Assembly: GCF_034259205.1 (NCBI RefSeq)
Contig: NZ_CP139487.1
Coordinates: 3,100,001 to 3,164,000, forward strand
DNA length: 64,000 nucleotides
Reading direction: 5' to 3'
Origin: Peredibacter starrii
Lineage (GTDB): Bacteria; Bdellovibrionota; Bacteriovoracia; Bacteriovoracales; Bacteriovoracaceae
Every line of letters begins with the position of its first letter. Position 1 is the stretch's first letter. The notes under the pieces are model-generated. The model was not told where the DNA came from. It did not search any database and saw nothing but the letters and a program-made list of their open reading frames with translations. The position numbers and the translations under genes are program-made. Shown here piece after piece: positions 50,801 to 60,565 of this stretch.

Positions 50801-51436
50801 TTATCCGCAAGAAACAAGCTTGTAGCCAACTCCACTAATGGATTTAATCTGCAACGCCTCACCGGCCACATTAGCAAGTTTTTTACTGAGGAGTTTGATT
50901 CTTTCTTCAGTCAAAAGTTTATCTGCCCAAGCGATTCTTCCTGCTTTACGCGCTAAGATGACCATAATATCCATCTCTTTTTTCCCTAGAGAAAGAATTT
51001 TATCTTTCACAGTCACAAGACTTCGCGCTAGATCAATCCGCAGATCACCATATACAATCGGTCTTGCCATCAGACGTTTTCTCTCCAGTTGTTTATTGAG
51101 AATCATCTTAAGCTCAGACATGTTGAATGGTTTTAAAATATAATCATCCATTCCTGAATACATGCCATGCAAAATAGAAACTTCATCATAGCATTCACCC
51201 ATTACCACCATGGCGGCACCTGAGCCGCAATGTCTGAGTTCTTTACAAAAGTCCAGGCCATTACCTTCACGAAATTTATAATCGAGTAATATCAGATCAA
51301 AGTGAATTTCTTGCAGGTATTTCCAGGCATGGTCCAATGTGGGAGCTGCTTCGACAATGAAACCATTGTAAGTTAAAGTATAGTTGAGCATTCTTGCAAA
51401 CTGCTCGTCATTCGAAACAACTAAAATCTTTGTCAT
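50801..51436 (-). CDS. OmpR/PhoB-family response regulator
   Basis: 211 residues from ATG 51436, chosen because AGGAGG lies 6 nt upstream and the receiver begins at once (MTKILVVSNDEQFARMLNY); an ATG at 51535 would add 33 residues. Receiver: LILLDYKFREG with Asp near 53, YILKPFN near 102. C-terminal winged helix from about residue 127 (IVYGDLRIDLARSLVTV, SISGVGYKLV). It is downstream of the histidine kinase gene by 95 nt and is its likely partner. Confidence 0.88.
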   Translation of the reverse strand: MTKILVVSNDEQFARMLNYTLTYNGFIVEAAPTLDHAWKYLQEIHFDLILLDYKFREGNGLDFCKELRHCGSGAAMVVMGECYDEVSILHGMYSGMDDYILKPFNMSELKMILNKQLERKRLMARPIVYGDLRIDLARSLVTVKDKILSLGKKEMDIMVILARKAGRIAWADKLLTEERIKLLSKKLANVAGEALQIKSISGVGYKLVSCG

Positions 51437-51531
51437 AACATCCTCCTGGTAAGAAGAGAGTGCCATAATTTCGCAGTCACTAAAACCGAGGTAACGGTTT
51501 CCAAAAAATGGATTCCATACTTTTTCCAATA

Positions 51532-52902
51532 TCATTGAATGGAGAAACTTTCATAATTCACTCCTCTCGCGCCTCTCTCATCCATTGGTAATTCAATTAG
51601 GAAGGTTGTATGAGGAGCATTTGGAACATATGAAATGTTTCCACCATGTTTGTGAAGAATGGCATTGATGAGTGTAAGACCCAGGCCCGTGCCCTTGTTG
51701 CCTTTGGTAGAAAAGAACGGCTCCATCATGTGCTCGACCACTTCAGGTGAAATACCATTGCCTGAATCCTTGAAATAAATATCAATGTATCCGTTTCTTT
51801 GCACAGTCGATAATTCAATCCATTTTTCGTTCTCACCATCAATGGCATCAAGAGAATTGTTAACGAGGTTTACGAATACCTGTTCCAACTGAACTTCATG
51901 TCCTCTAAGATAAATTCCTTCAACTTCACTTAATCGCAGTTCAATGCCATGGTTTTGTAAGCGCTGGCCGCAAAAAACCAATACATTATCAAGCAGGGTT
52001 TTAAGTTCTATCCGTTCGTAAGGAAGTTGATCCTGCTGATAGAAAACGTTACGAACACTCTTGATGGTGCGGTCTATGCGGTCAGTGGTATAAAGAATTT
52101 GCTGCAGTCCTTGAGCGAGTTCTTTTTGCTGTTCAGGGTTTCGATAAATTCTAAGAAGCTGTGTAGTTCGGGCCTGGATAATAGTCAGTGGATTATTAAT
52201 CTCATGAGCGATACCGGCCGACATCATGCCAAGTTCAAAAAATTTTGCCTTATCCAAAAGATCCTCCTCATGTATGAAAGGTTTTTCCTTTCGATGAGGA
52301 TTAAGAGTAGCGAACAGTGAGGTCACCCCCATGATTATCAGTATTATGGTGTTACTCACTAGACTTAAATTCATAATCTGATCACTTACTTCCCAAAAAG
52401 GGACGATTATCTGAAGGGCCGAAAAAAGCGTAAACATTAACATCGTCCCTCTTACATCTTCTGAGACCTTGATCATGGTTTTGAGTGTGTTCCATACAAA
52501 CACTAATCCACTGACACAAAAACCTACGAAGAAAGGTAGAGAGAAAGTCACAAAGGGATAACCCATCATTATGTATATGAGACTCATTAATGCCCCGACC
52601 AGAAGAATGACCCCCGGGGTCTTTCTCAACCCCACGTGAAAAGAATCGAGATAGCGCCACATTCCCCGCATCGGCCATAACCAACTGATCATCATGAAAG
52701 GGGAAGACTCCCTGTCCAAGTCAATGGCCAATAAGATAAACAGATGCATAAAAGCAAAAGACAACCATAACTCTACCAAGGGAGAAAATCTGATTTGTTT
52801 GTCTTCTCTACTTTGTATGGCCGCAAAAATCGCAATCAGGAGAGAAAAAGCACTGAGTATTGATAAAAGAATTACAAAACTCTTCATGTAATGATTGTAC
52901 AT
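51532..52902 (-). CDS. membrane histidine kinase
   Basis: 456 residues: six or seven hydrophobic helices in the first 190 residues (for example GVILLVGALMSLIYIMMGYP), then a HisKA domain with GIAHEINNPLTIIQA (phospho-His H-box) and a HATPase domain with NLVNNSLDA (N box), KDSGNGIS (G1) and GTGLGLTLI (G2). The sensor part resembles the multi-TM sensors that read membrane or small-molecule signals. Alternative start at ATG 52887. Same-direction partner of the response regulator. Confidence 0.86.
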   Translation of the reverse strand: MYNHYMKSFVILLSILSAFSLLIAIFAAIQSREDKQIRFSPLVELWLSFAFMHLFILLAIDLDRESSPFMMISWLWPMRGMWRYLDSFHVGLRKTPGVILLVGALMSLIYIMMGYPFVTFSLPFFVGFCVSGLVFVWNTLKTMIKVSEDVRGTMLMFTLFSALQIIVPFWEVSDQIMNLSLVSNTIILIIMGVTSLFATLNPHRKEKPFIHEEDLLDKAKFFELGMMSAGIAHEINNPLTIIQARTTQLLRIYRNPEQQKELAQGLQQILYTTDRIDRTIKSVRNVFYQQDQLPYERIELKTLLDNVLVFCGQRLQNHGIELRLSEVEGIYLRGHEVQLEQVFVNLVNNSLDAIDGENEKWIELSTVQRNGYIDIYFKDSGNGISPEVVEHMMEPFFSTKGNKGTGLGLTLINAILHKHGGNISYVPNAPHTTFLIELPMDERGARGVNYESFSIQ

Positions 52903-53092
52903 AGTGCAGTAGAATTTCTTTCTTGATAAATCCGTAATTTTCTATACTGCATTAGAACGGTTATGGCACACATCTATCTTGAACTACGCATACCAGAGAG
53001 ATTTGCTTTTCAAAAAATGATATTCGTGTCACTCTTGTTGGAATGTCCTCTGGGACGAGGGCAAGGAAGTTTACTCTAATACAGGATGCAAG

Positions 53093-54196
53093 ATGCGTAT
53101 GTTTCAGTTTCTCATGTTACTTTTTATTTCTTCAACAACGTTGGCCAATGTAGTTGAAGACAATCAAATTTCTAAAATCACTAAGGACATGAGTTTCGGT
53201 GGTTTCTTAGACACCTACTATGCTTATGACTTCAATCAACCGAAAGATCACGAAAGACAATTCACAACTCAACCTGTTCGTCATAATGAATTCAACATTA
53301 ACCTTGCTTACGTTGAAGCAATCTTGAAGAAAGAAAAATCACGTGGTCGTCTTGCCCTTCAATACGGTAACTCCGTTACGAAGAATTATTCGAGCGAACC
53401 TACTCAAGGTGCTACTTCAGGTCCGAATGATTCAAAGATTTTCCAAGAAGCTTATGTCGGTACAAAGATCGGAGAAAGAACCTGGATCGACATGGGTATT
53501 TTTCTAGGGAACATCGGGGCGGAGTCTTGGATCTCAAAAGATAACTGGATTTACACTCGTGCCCTTTCTCTCGATTACGTTCCTTATTATTCTTCAGGAG
53601 CGAGACTTGAGCACTTCATCGATAACAACCAAAGCTTCCAGCTTCAGCTACTAAACGGCTGGCAAACAATCTCAGAAAACAATCAAGGGAAAGCGATCGG
53701 GATGCAGTATAAGAATGCTGTTACTCCGGCCTTCACCTTCACTTACAATAACTTCTTCGGTGATGAAGAAGTCGTAAGCCAGAGTTCTCGTTTCCGCGCT
53801 TACCACAATTTCATTTTCCAGTGGCTTCAATCAGATGCCTGGCAGTACATCTATACTTTTGATATTGGTCACCAATCTCAGCAAGAAAATGATGGCGTCG
53901 ATGCCTGGTTTACAACAGCATTTACAGTGAGACACCCGCTTGATCAGAAACGCACGGTTGCCATGAGAGCAGAATACTACGCTGATCCACATCAGGCCAA
54001 CGTAGTGACGAGTACTCCAAACGGCTTCCGCGTAACTTCTCTTGCAACAGGTTATGATCAAAAACTAGATGAAAACACCATGTGGAGAACAGAGCTTCGT
54101 GGCTTCTATTCCCATGATAGAATCTATCCGCAAGGCTCGGCCGGCAAAAACCGCCTTGAAGGATTTCTTGTGACTTCTTTATCGATGTGGTTTTAA
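53093..54196 (+). CDS. BBP2-type beta-barrel porin
   Basis: 367 residues with a signal peptide (MRMFQFLMLLFISSTTLA). GGFLDTYYAYDFNQPKDHERQF near the N-terminus, then FNINLAYVEAILKK and regularly alternating strands, ending in an aromatic residue (LVTSLSMWF). This matches the putative beta-barrel porin 2 (OmpL-like) group. It ends by overlapping 4 nt with the convergent sixA-like gene. The 190-nt region upstream separates it from the divergent kinase gene. Confidence 0.78.
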   Translation: MRMFQFLMLLFISSTTLANVVEDNQISKITKDMSFGGFLDTYYAYDFNQPKDHERQFTTQPVRHNEFNINLAYVEAILKKEKSRGRLALQYGNSVTKNYSSEPTQGATSGPNDSKIFQEAYVGTKIGERTWIDMGIFLGNIGAESWISKDNWIYTRALSLDYVPYYSSGARLEHFIDNNQSFQLQLLNGWQTISENNQGKAIGMQYKNAVTPAFTFTYNNFFGDEEVVSQSSRFRAYHNFIFQWLQSDAWQYIYTFDIGHQSQQENDGVDAWFTTAFTVRHPLDQKRTVAMRAEYYADPHQANVVTSTPNGFRVTSLATGYDQKLDENTMWRTELRGFYSHDRIYPQGSAGKNRLEGFLVTSLSMWF

Positions 54197-54687
54197 AAGT
54201 CTAACTTAGTTACCATTCGGGGCGAAAGGATTGTAGTGAGTTTCAACTCCTCAAGACTTTCCCCCGCTAAAACTGCTACTCCCCCCTTCTCTAATTCAAT
54301 TCTAATCTCACAGTTTTTATTCAAGAGATAATTCATAGACTGAGAAAGCAAAGGCTCATGTCCCACAAAACAATACACACCATCTGTATCAAGGTCATTG
54401 ATTGAGTTTTTGAATTCCTTGGGTGTCGAGAATGGATCCAGGGTGGTCAGAATTTCGTATTCACTCTTGTGGTTTTCCGAATAAACGATGTTCGCCGTCT
54501 GAACGGCACGAAACAAGGGACTGGTATAGATCACGTCAATTTTACGAAAAATAAAGTGAAGAGAGTGAACCATCTCCTTTACTTCCTGGGCCCCGTCCTT
54601 TGTTAGGCGACGCTTAAAATCATCCATCTCAGTTTGATTTTTCTTTTTATCTTCTGCAGTACCATGTCTTACAAAAATGAGTTTCAT
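54193..54687 (-). CDS. sixA: SixA-like phosphohistidine phosphatase
   Basis: 164 residues of the histidine phosphatase (phosphoglycerate mutase-like) family, starting IFVRHGTAE with the catalytic RHG, plus DVIYTSPLFRAVQTA (second basic/His region) and VGHEPLLSQ (GHxP). SixA removes phosphate from histidine of HPt-type or PTS-linked proteins. Here it is the last gene of the ornithine-lipid/arginase unit, overlapping arginase by 4 nt; its tie to that pathway is unclear. Confidence 0.8.
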   Translation of the reverse strand: MKLIFVRHGTAEDKKKNQTEMDDFKRRLTKDGAQEVKEMVHSLHFIFRKIDVIYTSPLFRAVQTANIVYSENHKSEYEILTTLDPFSTPKEFKNSINDLDTDGVYCFVGHEPLLSQSMNYLLNKNCEIRIELEKGGVAVLAGESLEELKLTTILSPRMVTKLDF

Positions 54688-55649
54688 AAATAACGACCTG
54701 AAGTTGTTCTTGCCTCTAACATGGCAGGCATTGGTTTCTTTTCTTTTCCAGCGTGAAAGACCTGGCCCAAGGTGGCCTCCACGAACTCTAACACTAATGC
54801 AATAGAGCGTTCTACACTGGCCGCATCACCAATTTGAGGATTAAGTTCCACCAAATCCATGCTCTTTAAACGTCCGGTTTCTGCAAGAACACCACCCATC
54901 AAAAAGAGCTCTTCTAGCTTCGGTCCATAGGGAACTTTAGTGCCAGTTGAGTCAATGTCCATTTGATCAAAGACGTCCACGTCAAAACTTAGGTGAATGG
55001 GGCAAATACCAAAAGGATCTGCCTTATGGAGCGCCATCTCAATGACTTCTTTAGCACCTAAACGATTGATGTCTTCAGATGAGTAGTACTGAATGTTATG
55101 ACGAGCGATGATGTCTTTTTCTCCTTCATCGAGATCTCGTGGACCGAAGAAGATAAGTTTATTCGGAAGTAGCTTGCGACGGATCCAACCAAAGTGAGGG
55201 TGCTGAGACAGACCCAATAAAAACGCTAAAGGCATTCCGTGAAAGTTCCCACTGGGAGAAGTTTCCGGAGTGTTAATGTCTCCATGAGCATCGGCCCAAA
55301 CCACCACACTTTCCGGATGATGTGAAAGAAGACCATGGATTGTTCCTAGACCCAATCCATGGTCTCCACCGACGTTAAGGAGAAAACTTTTCGACAAGTC
55401 TTCCTCTTCTAAACGATCACTAATGGCCTTTGTTCCGAGACCAGCACCAAGAGAATGCTTAATGTATTTATCTTTCTTGGCCTCGACTAATTTGAAAGGA
55501 AAAATGATGTCGCCCAGATCTTCAGTCTTCACAATATTCTGAAGACGAGGAATAAGATTGGCCTCTCTTAGAACATGGGGAGCGAGCCTTACACCAATGT
55601 GGTCCTGACCAAAATCAAAAGGGATACCGATAACTTTAATATCTTTCAT
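54684..55649 (-). CDS. arginase (ureohydrolase family)
   Basis: 321 residues. Mn-binding motifs are in order: GGDHGLGLG, WADAHGDIN (DAHGD) and SFDVDVFDQ (DxDxxD), with PSGNFHGMPLA (substrate loop) between. This pattern and length fit arginase rather than agmatinase, producing ornithine and urea from arginine. The gene sits between a PlsC-like acyltransferase (14-nt overlap) and sixA, after an OlsB-like acyltransferase, so ornithine could feed the lipid made by the two upstream enzymes. Confidence 0.87.
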   Translation of the reverse strand: MKDIKVIGIPFDFGQDHIGVRLAPHVLREANLIPRLQNIVKTEDLGDIIFPFKLVEAKKDKYIKHSLGAGLGTKAISDRLEEEDLSKSFLLNVGGDHGLGLGTIHGLLSHHPESVVVWADAHGDINTPETSPSGNFHGMPLAFLLGLSQHPHFGWIRRKLLPNKLIFFGPRDLDEGEKDIIARHNIQYYSSEDINRLGAKEVIEMALHKADPFGICPIHLSFDVDVFDQMDIDSTGTKVPYGPKLEELFLMGGVLAETGRLKSMDLVELNPQIGDAASVERSIALVLEFVEATLGQVFHAGKEKKPMPAMLEARTTSGRYL

Positions 55650-56427
55650 AAGTGGTCCGAATCATATCCTGGGTGGTTTTTGCCAAGTAAAAGCGATCAT
55701 CCCCCTTCACTTCAGGAAGGCGAATGACGTGAGCATAAATTTCTTTTTGCATACAGAGGCGAAAAAGATGATCCGGGAAAGTCATCTTTCCATACCATGG
55801 CACCGCTTCACTTCCTGCTCCTGAATAAGAAAGAGTTAAAGGAAGCACCGGAATATTCGCTTCAACTGCGAGTTGGAAGAAGGTCGATTTAAACGGAAGC
55901 ACCTGACAACCATCTGAACTTGTTCCTTCCGGAAACAGAAAGATGTTGTGGCCATTTCTTAACTTCTCAGAGATGTCGTTTAATTCATTTTGCTTAGTAT
56001 GTTCTGTGCGTTTAATTTTTCTTCTTTCGACAAAGAAACAACCGGCAAGATTCGTTAACTGACCCAACAAGAAAGTCTCTCGAATTTCAACTGAGGTAAT
56101 AAAAAGCGATGGGTAAAATGCCGAGAGGATCAAAACGTCAAGGTAAGAGAGATGATTGGCCACGATGAGCCTTTGTTTTACTTCGCCTCTTGTACCATCT
56201 AGGGAGACCTTGACGTTCAGGATCAATAATCCAAGCTGAGCAAAGAAAGGAATGCTCTTAAGGTAAACCTTCAAACGCTTCTTTTCGTTTGTAATAAAGA
56301 AGGCCATTAGTGAATGAACCACTAAGAAAGACATGATCACAAGAAAGAAGGCAAGAAAACGGAACAGACCAATGAACACATAAAGTGGATTTGTTAGTTC
56401 TTTTTTCTCAATGCTTTCTGAAATCAA
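55636..56427 (-). CDS. PlsC/OlsA-like 1-acyl-glycerol-3-phosphate-type acyltransferase
   Basis: 263 residues with an N-terminal membrane helix (FRFLAFFLVIMSFLVVHSLM). Acyltransferase motif I VANHLSYLDVLIL (HX4D), motif III FLFPEGTSSDG and AGCFFVERR are present. Next to an OlsB-like gene it may be OlsA, which attaches the second fatty acid to lyso-ornithine lipid, but phosphatidate synthesis is an equal possibility by sequence. Overlap of 4 nt with the upstream gene and 14 nt with arginase. Confidence 0.82.
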   Translation of the reverse strand: MISESIEKKELTNPLYVFIGLFRFLAFFLVIMSFLVVHSLMAFFITNEKKRLKVYLKSIPFFAQLGLLILNVKVSLDGTRGEVKQRLIVANHLSYLDVLILSAFYPSLFITSVEIRETFLLGQLTNLAGCFFVERRKIKRTEHTKQNELNDISEKLRNGHNIFLFPEGTSSDGCQVLPFKSTFFQLAVEANIPVLPLTLSYSGAGSEAVPWYGKMTFPDHLFRLCMQKEIYAHVIRLPEVKGDDRFYLAKTTQDMIRTTYERY

Positions 56428-57269
56428 GCAAACCTCCGTTCAAAAGATGCCGGGAGTTCATTCATATCCATCAATGTGAACATGTCCAGGCAATCCATTT
56501 CAGCATCATAGGCCAAGGTGCGACCTAATTTTGCTCCAGCAAGAAGGTACATGTGCATGAGCGAGCCCATGGCCTTCCCACCAGACTTCTCTGCATTTAC
56601 TGGAAGACTGAATTTCAACTTGTACTTCGCCTGAACTCCCACTTCAAAGTTTGCAATGAAACTGTTTTGTTTTTCGAGTTGTTCCATCATTTCCGCCACA
56701 CTACCAAAGTCCTTTCGGTTAATGCTTGAGCACCCGAACATATAACGAGTGCCGGATTTTTTGGCGTATTCAATCAGACCTTTCCATAGAAGCGAAATCA
56801 CCGCGCCTTTACGATAGTCTTTGTGAACGCAGGCCCTGCCTAGTTCCAGCTTATGCCCCGGGGCCTTCAAGAGCTCATCAATTTGAAACTCCCCTTCTGA
56901 GTAAAAGCGTTTAAAGGAACGATCAGTATTTGTGGACAAGAGTCTATAACATGCCACGACCTTATTCAGGGCCTTGTCCTTCACAATCAAATGGTCACAA
57001 ACGAAATCGTGCATATCTACGTCATAGGGAAACAAGGAGAATGTCACCTTCTGAGTAGAGAACTCTCTAAAGAACACTTCAAAACGAAGCGCCAACACTT
57101 GGGCAAGTTCTTCAGGATGGTTAACGGTCTTCACCTGATAGTAATCGTTCTCAAAATCGATCTGATAGGCCGGACGAAGGATCTTGCCTTCAAGGCTTTT
57201 AAGCTTTAGATAGTGAGGTACTCTTCCGATGGTAAACTGGGTGTTAAACCATAATGCGCCGACTTCCAT
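56424..57269 (-). CDS. OlsB-like ornithine N-acyltransferase (GNAT fold)
   Basis: 281 residues of the hemolysin-like acetyltransferase group that contains OlsB. YQVKTVNHPEELAQVLALRFEVFFRE, the DVDMHDFVCDHLIV segment and LELGRACVHKDYRKGAVISLLWKGL are characteristic of OlsB-type N-acyltransferases. OlsB joins a 3-hydroxyacyl-ACP to ornithine, giving lyso-ornithine lipid. It is the first gene of the unit and 4 nt from the PlsC-like gene. Confidence 0.78.
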   Translation of the reverse strand: MEVGALWFNTQFTIGRVPHYLKLKSLEGKILRPAYQIDFENDYYQVKTVNHPEELAQVLALRFEVFFREFSTQKVTFSLFPYDVDMHDFVCDHLIVKDKALNKVVACYRLLSTNTDRSFKRFYSEGEFQIDELLKAPGHKLELGRACVHKDYRKGAVISLLWKGLIEYAKKSGTRYMFGCSSINRKDFGSVAEMMEQLEKQNSFIANFEVGVQAKYKLKFSLPVNAEKSGGKAMGSLMHMYLLAGAKLGRTLAYDAEMDCLDMFTLMDMNELPASFERRFA

Positions 57270-57385
57270 TCACGCCCTTTGTGTAAGTTATTTACTAATA
57301 TTCTTCCAAGAGAATGGGACTTTTGGCCTGTAAAGATTGTGTCAGGATCATGTGATCAATAAATGAAGATTAAAATAGGGGCAGA

Positions 57386-58453
57386 CTATTGAGTTGCCTC
57401 TGGTCTACGATATCTTTTCCTTAAAACTCGATGGCGAAGAAATCCGACTATTCTCTTATCGGTATTCTCATCAACCATGTCTCCCAGAACTTCATCGATG
57501 ACGTCCTGAAGAGTCAGGATCCCAAGTGGAGCCTCACGTTTTCCAACAATTAAAATCTGAATCTTATTAAGTTTCATCAGACGAAGAGCGCTGAGAATTT
57601 TGGCATGAGGTTCAACCAGAGAAATAGGTCTTACAAAACTTAACCAATTGTCCCCTTCTCCAGCGTGTTGGAGTTGAAGAAATTCTTTTAGGTGAAGAAA
57701 TCCATAGACCTCGCCCTGATCCATAACAGGAAAGCGGGTGCGGCCTTTAGAAAGAATAAATTCATAGACCTCTTCTCCACTTGCCTCACTTGAAAGGAAC
57801 TCCACGTCCTTCCAGGCGACCATCGCTTTTTCTACGACCTTGGCATCAAGATCAATCAGGTTATGAATATAGATCTTATGTTCATTAAGAAGGCCATTAA
57901 GTGAGACTTCACTATCTCCATTAGTTTTCGATTCCACTTTCTCTTTAGGAAGGATGGCATCGACTATAATTGTGGTCATTCGTTCCATGGGTGTCACCAG
58001 TACACCCAGAACTTTATCGGCAATTCTAAGGGCGGGAGATAAAAACACACAAATGCCAAAGGAATATCTGATCGCGAGGGACTTTGGAACAAGCTCGCCA
58101 ATAATGACAGATAAAACCGTCAAAGGAACAACCACTAAAGTGATGGAAAGTGTCTCTGCCAGCTTCTCCTTGATCCCGAACGTATTCATTAACCAAGGAG
58201 TAAGCGATTCCTCAGCATTTGCACCACTCACCGCCGCTGAAATCATACCAACTAAAGTAATCCCTATCTGAACCACAGAAAGAATTCTTTCCGGGGACTC
58301 TTGCATGTCCAATAAAAAAGAGGCCCTCCGATTACCACCGAGGGCCTCTTTTCTAAGTTTTCGCTTATCAACTGTTACAAAGGCCATTTCTGCACAGGCC
58401 AGGACCGCGTTTAATCCAAGACAAAGGATAACAATAAAAAGTGTTAGTCCCAC
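57386..58453 (-). CDS. CNNM (DUF21) and CBS-domain membrane protein, second paralogue
   Basis: 355 residues. It matches the 8.9-kb protein: CAEMAFVTVDKRKLRKEALGG, ERILSVVQIGITLVG, IIGELVPKSLAIRY, then a CBS pair (TRFPVMDQGEVYGFL; ILTLQDVIDEVLGDM). Again no CorC/HlyC C-terminal domain. Ion transport or efflux regulation is likely. Its start overlaps the upstream 90-residue gene by 10 nt, so the two are coupled. Confidence 0.84.
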   Translation of the reverse strand: MGLTLFIVILCLGLNAVLACAEMAFVTVDKRKLRKEALGGNRRASFLLDMQESPERILSVVQIGITLVGMISAAVSGANAEESLTPWLMNTFGIKEKLAETLSITLVVVPLTVLSVIIGELVPKSLAIRYSFGICVFLSPALRIADKVLGVLVTPMERMTTIIVDAILPKEKVESKTNGDSEVSLNGLLNEHKIYIHNLIDLDAKVVEKAMVAWKDVEFLSSEASGEEVYEFILSKGRTRFPVMDQGEVYGFLHLKEFLQLQHAGEGDNWLSFVRPISLVEPHAKILSALRLMKLNKIQILIVGKREAPLGILTLQDVIDEVLGDMVDENTDKRIVGFLRHRVLRKRYRRPEATQ

Positions 58454-58716
58454 GGCTCCGTACTCTTCGGTGAAATACCCATGTTGTCGTCATCAAAACC
58501 TTTTTCAAAGGATTGCTCGAGCGCTTCCAAGATTCGGGCCGATGTTTCTAAAAGGTTTTTCATATTATGAGTTTCAGTGATCTCTGCTTCTGACCAACAA
58601 TCTTCTTTAAGTGTCGATAGAGAGTTTTTGATGGCAAGAATGCGATGGCGCATGCTCCACTCGAATCTTTCTTCTGGCTCAAAGCTGTAACCAGCATAAT
58701 CATTTTGATGTTCCAT
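58444..58716 (-). CDS. small protein of unknown function coupled to CNNM paralogue
   Basis: 90 residues, soluble, acidic and mostly predicted helical (FEWSMRHRILAIKNSLSTLK; TSARILEALEQSFEKG). Its end overlaps the CNNM start by 10 nt. No family recognised. Confidence 0.6.
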   Translation of the reverse strand: MEHQNDYAGYSFEPEERFEWSMRHRILAIKNSLSTLKEDCWSEAEITETHNMKNLLETSARILEALEQSFEKGFDDDNMGISPKSTEPWD

Positions 58717-58800
58717 AGTCTCTCCTTAGATGATGGCTATATTATCAAAACAAACCTAAAGACGTTCTTGAGTTCTTCTTTCTCTTTTTGTCATGTATAG

Positions 58801-59595
58801 ATGGCCATGAGAATTTCTGCTTGTTTAATGCTGCTTTTCTTTTTAATGTCTTGCTCCACACCTAAGGTCACATATAAGGAATCACTGCCTAAAAAAGAAA
58901 TGAAGTATTGTTTCTTTGGTGACTCGGGAAATGAAAGCTCGGCCCAACTTGCTGTAGCGAAGGCGCTAAAAGGGGAAAATTGCGACCGCATTTTTGTTTT
59001 AGGTGATGTGATTTATCAGGATGGAATTAAAAACCAAAACGATCCAGAGTTACAAAAAAAGTTTATCAATATCTATAATGACCTCAATACTCCCTTCACA
59101 CTCGTGATGGGAAATCATGATTATGAAGGTTCCATAAAGGCCTGGAAAAAAGTTTCAGAGAAATATTCATGGATCTTTTACCCAAACAATTATTTTTTGC
59201 AAAAGATCAATGATGTTTGCTTTATAGGACTGGATTCAAATCTCTATAATAGACCATGGCACGTTACTTCCGCTTTTAAACAAATGAGGTGGATCAATTC
59301 AATCAGTAAGGACCTCGCTCAATGCCGTTACCGAATTGCTCTGGCCCATCACCCTTATGTGAGCCTTACTCGACCGGCAGAAGGTTTCTTAAAACACTTC
59401 TATGAAGAAAAGGTCGTGGGGAAAGTAAATTTACTCATTACAGGTCACGACCATGTACTTCAGGATTTGGGACAAAAAGATGGAACACGATTCTTGATCT
59501 CAGGCGCAGGTGGGCAGCATGAAGATTTGGCCGGCTACCTCATTATCAAAATTAGCGACCAACTCTCCTATCAATTTAAAGAAGTTAAGGAATAA
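58801..59595 (+). CDS. lipid-anchored calcineurin-like phosphoesterase
   Basis: 264 residues. Lipoprotein signal (LMLLFFLMSCS, lipobox FLMSC). Metal-binding motifs of metallophosphoesterases: FFGDSGN (D), LGDVIY (GDxxY), GNHDYEG (GNHD), LAHHPY and ITGHDH (GHDH). The order fits acid-phosphatase-like members of the calcineurin superfamily. Exported; substrate undefined. It converges with the next gene, overlapping 11 nt. Confidence 0.84.
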   Translation: MAMRISACLMLLFFLMSCSTPKVTYKESLPKKEMKYCFFGDSGNESSAQLAVAKALKGENCDRIFVLGDVIYQDGIKNQNDPELQKKFINIYNDLNTPFTLVMGNHDYEGSIKAWKKVSEKYSWIFYPNNYFLQKINDVCFIGLDSNLYNRPWHVTSAFKQMRWINSISKDLAQCRYRIALAHHPYVSLTRPAEGFLKHFYEEKVVGKVNLLITGHDHVLQDLGQKDGTRFLISGAGGQHEDLAGYLIIKISDQLSYQFKEVKE

Positions 59596-60565
59596 GAATC
59601 GTACTACCTTTGGTGCGTCTTGATTCTAGTTCTTTGTGGGCCTCTTGAATTTGTTCTAAAGGAAACTTCTGACCGATTTGAATTTTGATAATTCCTCGAC
59701 TTACGAGATCAAAAAGTTCATTGGAAGCGGCCACTAGTTTTTCCCTGGTCGAGATATGAGTCGCCAGTATGGGTCGAGTCACATACAAAGAGCCTTTCTG
59801 CGCAAGTATCCCTAAGTTCACGCCAGTGACAGCACCTGAAGCATTTCCAAAACTCACCATCAGTCCCCTGGGTGCAAGACAATCAAGAGATGTTTCCCAG
59901 GTACTTTTTCCAACTGAATCATAGACCACTTTTACTTTTTGATTATGGGTCAGCTCTAGCACTCTCTGCTTCACATCTTCAGTGGTGTAATTGATGAAAT
60001 GAGTCGCTCCCATTTCTAAAGCAAGTTTGCCTTTCTCCTCCGAGCTGACGGTTCCAATGAGATTTACTCCCAAATGGCGGGCCCATTGACAAGCAATCAG
60101 CCCTACCCCTCCGGCGGCAGCATGAAATAAAATAGTATCGCCTTGTTTTAAATCATAGGTCTGACGAAAGAGGTATTGAACAGTGAGACCCTTAAGCATC
60201 ATGGCGGCACCTTCTTCGTAAGAAATACTTGAAGGAAGTTTCACCAACCAATGACTAGCGAGCGTTCGGTATTTTGAATAGGCACCAATTGGACTATGAG
60301 GATAGGCCACACGGTCACCAACTTTAAACTCAGTGACGTCTTCACCTACTTCCAAAACTTCTCCAGCGCCTTCAAAACCCAAACCTGAAGGAAGTTCTGT
60401 CTGATAAAGACCCGTACGATAATAGGTATCGATAAAGTTCAACCCAACTGCATAATTCTGTATAAGGACTTCGCCTTTCCCCGGAGAAGGCACGTTTAAC
60501 TTTTCAATTTTTAGAACTTCCGTTCCACCAGTTTGATGAAATCGTACGGCCAAGGTTTCTTTCAT
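59585..60565 (-). CDS. quinone oxidoreductase-like MDR enzyme
   Basis: 326 residues of the zinc-independent medium-chain dehydrogenase family. IDTYYRTGLYQTELPSGLGFEGAG, then ILFHAAAGGVGLIACQWARHL (NADPH-binding AAGGVG), VVYDSVGKSTWE and a C-terminal EAHKELESRRTKGSTIL match NADPH:quinone reductase QorA. No zinc-ligand cysteines visible. It overlaps the DOPA dioxygenase-like gene by 4 nt. Confidence 0.88.
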   Translation of the reverse strand: MKETLAVRFHQTGGTEVLKIEKLNVPSPGKGEVLIQNYAVGLNFIDTYYRTGLYQTELPSGLGFEGAGEVLEVGEDVTEFKVGDRVAYPHSPIGAYSKYRTLASHWLVKLPSSISYEEGAAMMLKGLTVQYLFRQTYDLKQGDTILFHAAAGGVGLIACQWARHLGVNLIGTVSSEEKGKLALEMGATHFINYTTEDVKQRVLELTHNQKVKVVYDSVGKSTWETSLDCLAPRGLMVSFGNASGAVTGVNLGILAQKGSLYVTRPILATHISTREKLVAASNELFDLVSRGIIKIQIGQKFPLEQIQEAHKELESRRTKGSTILIP

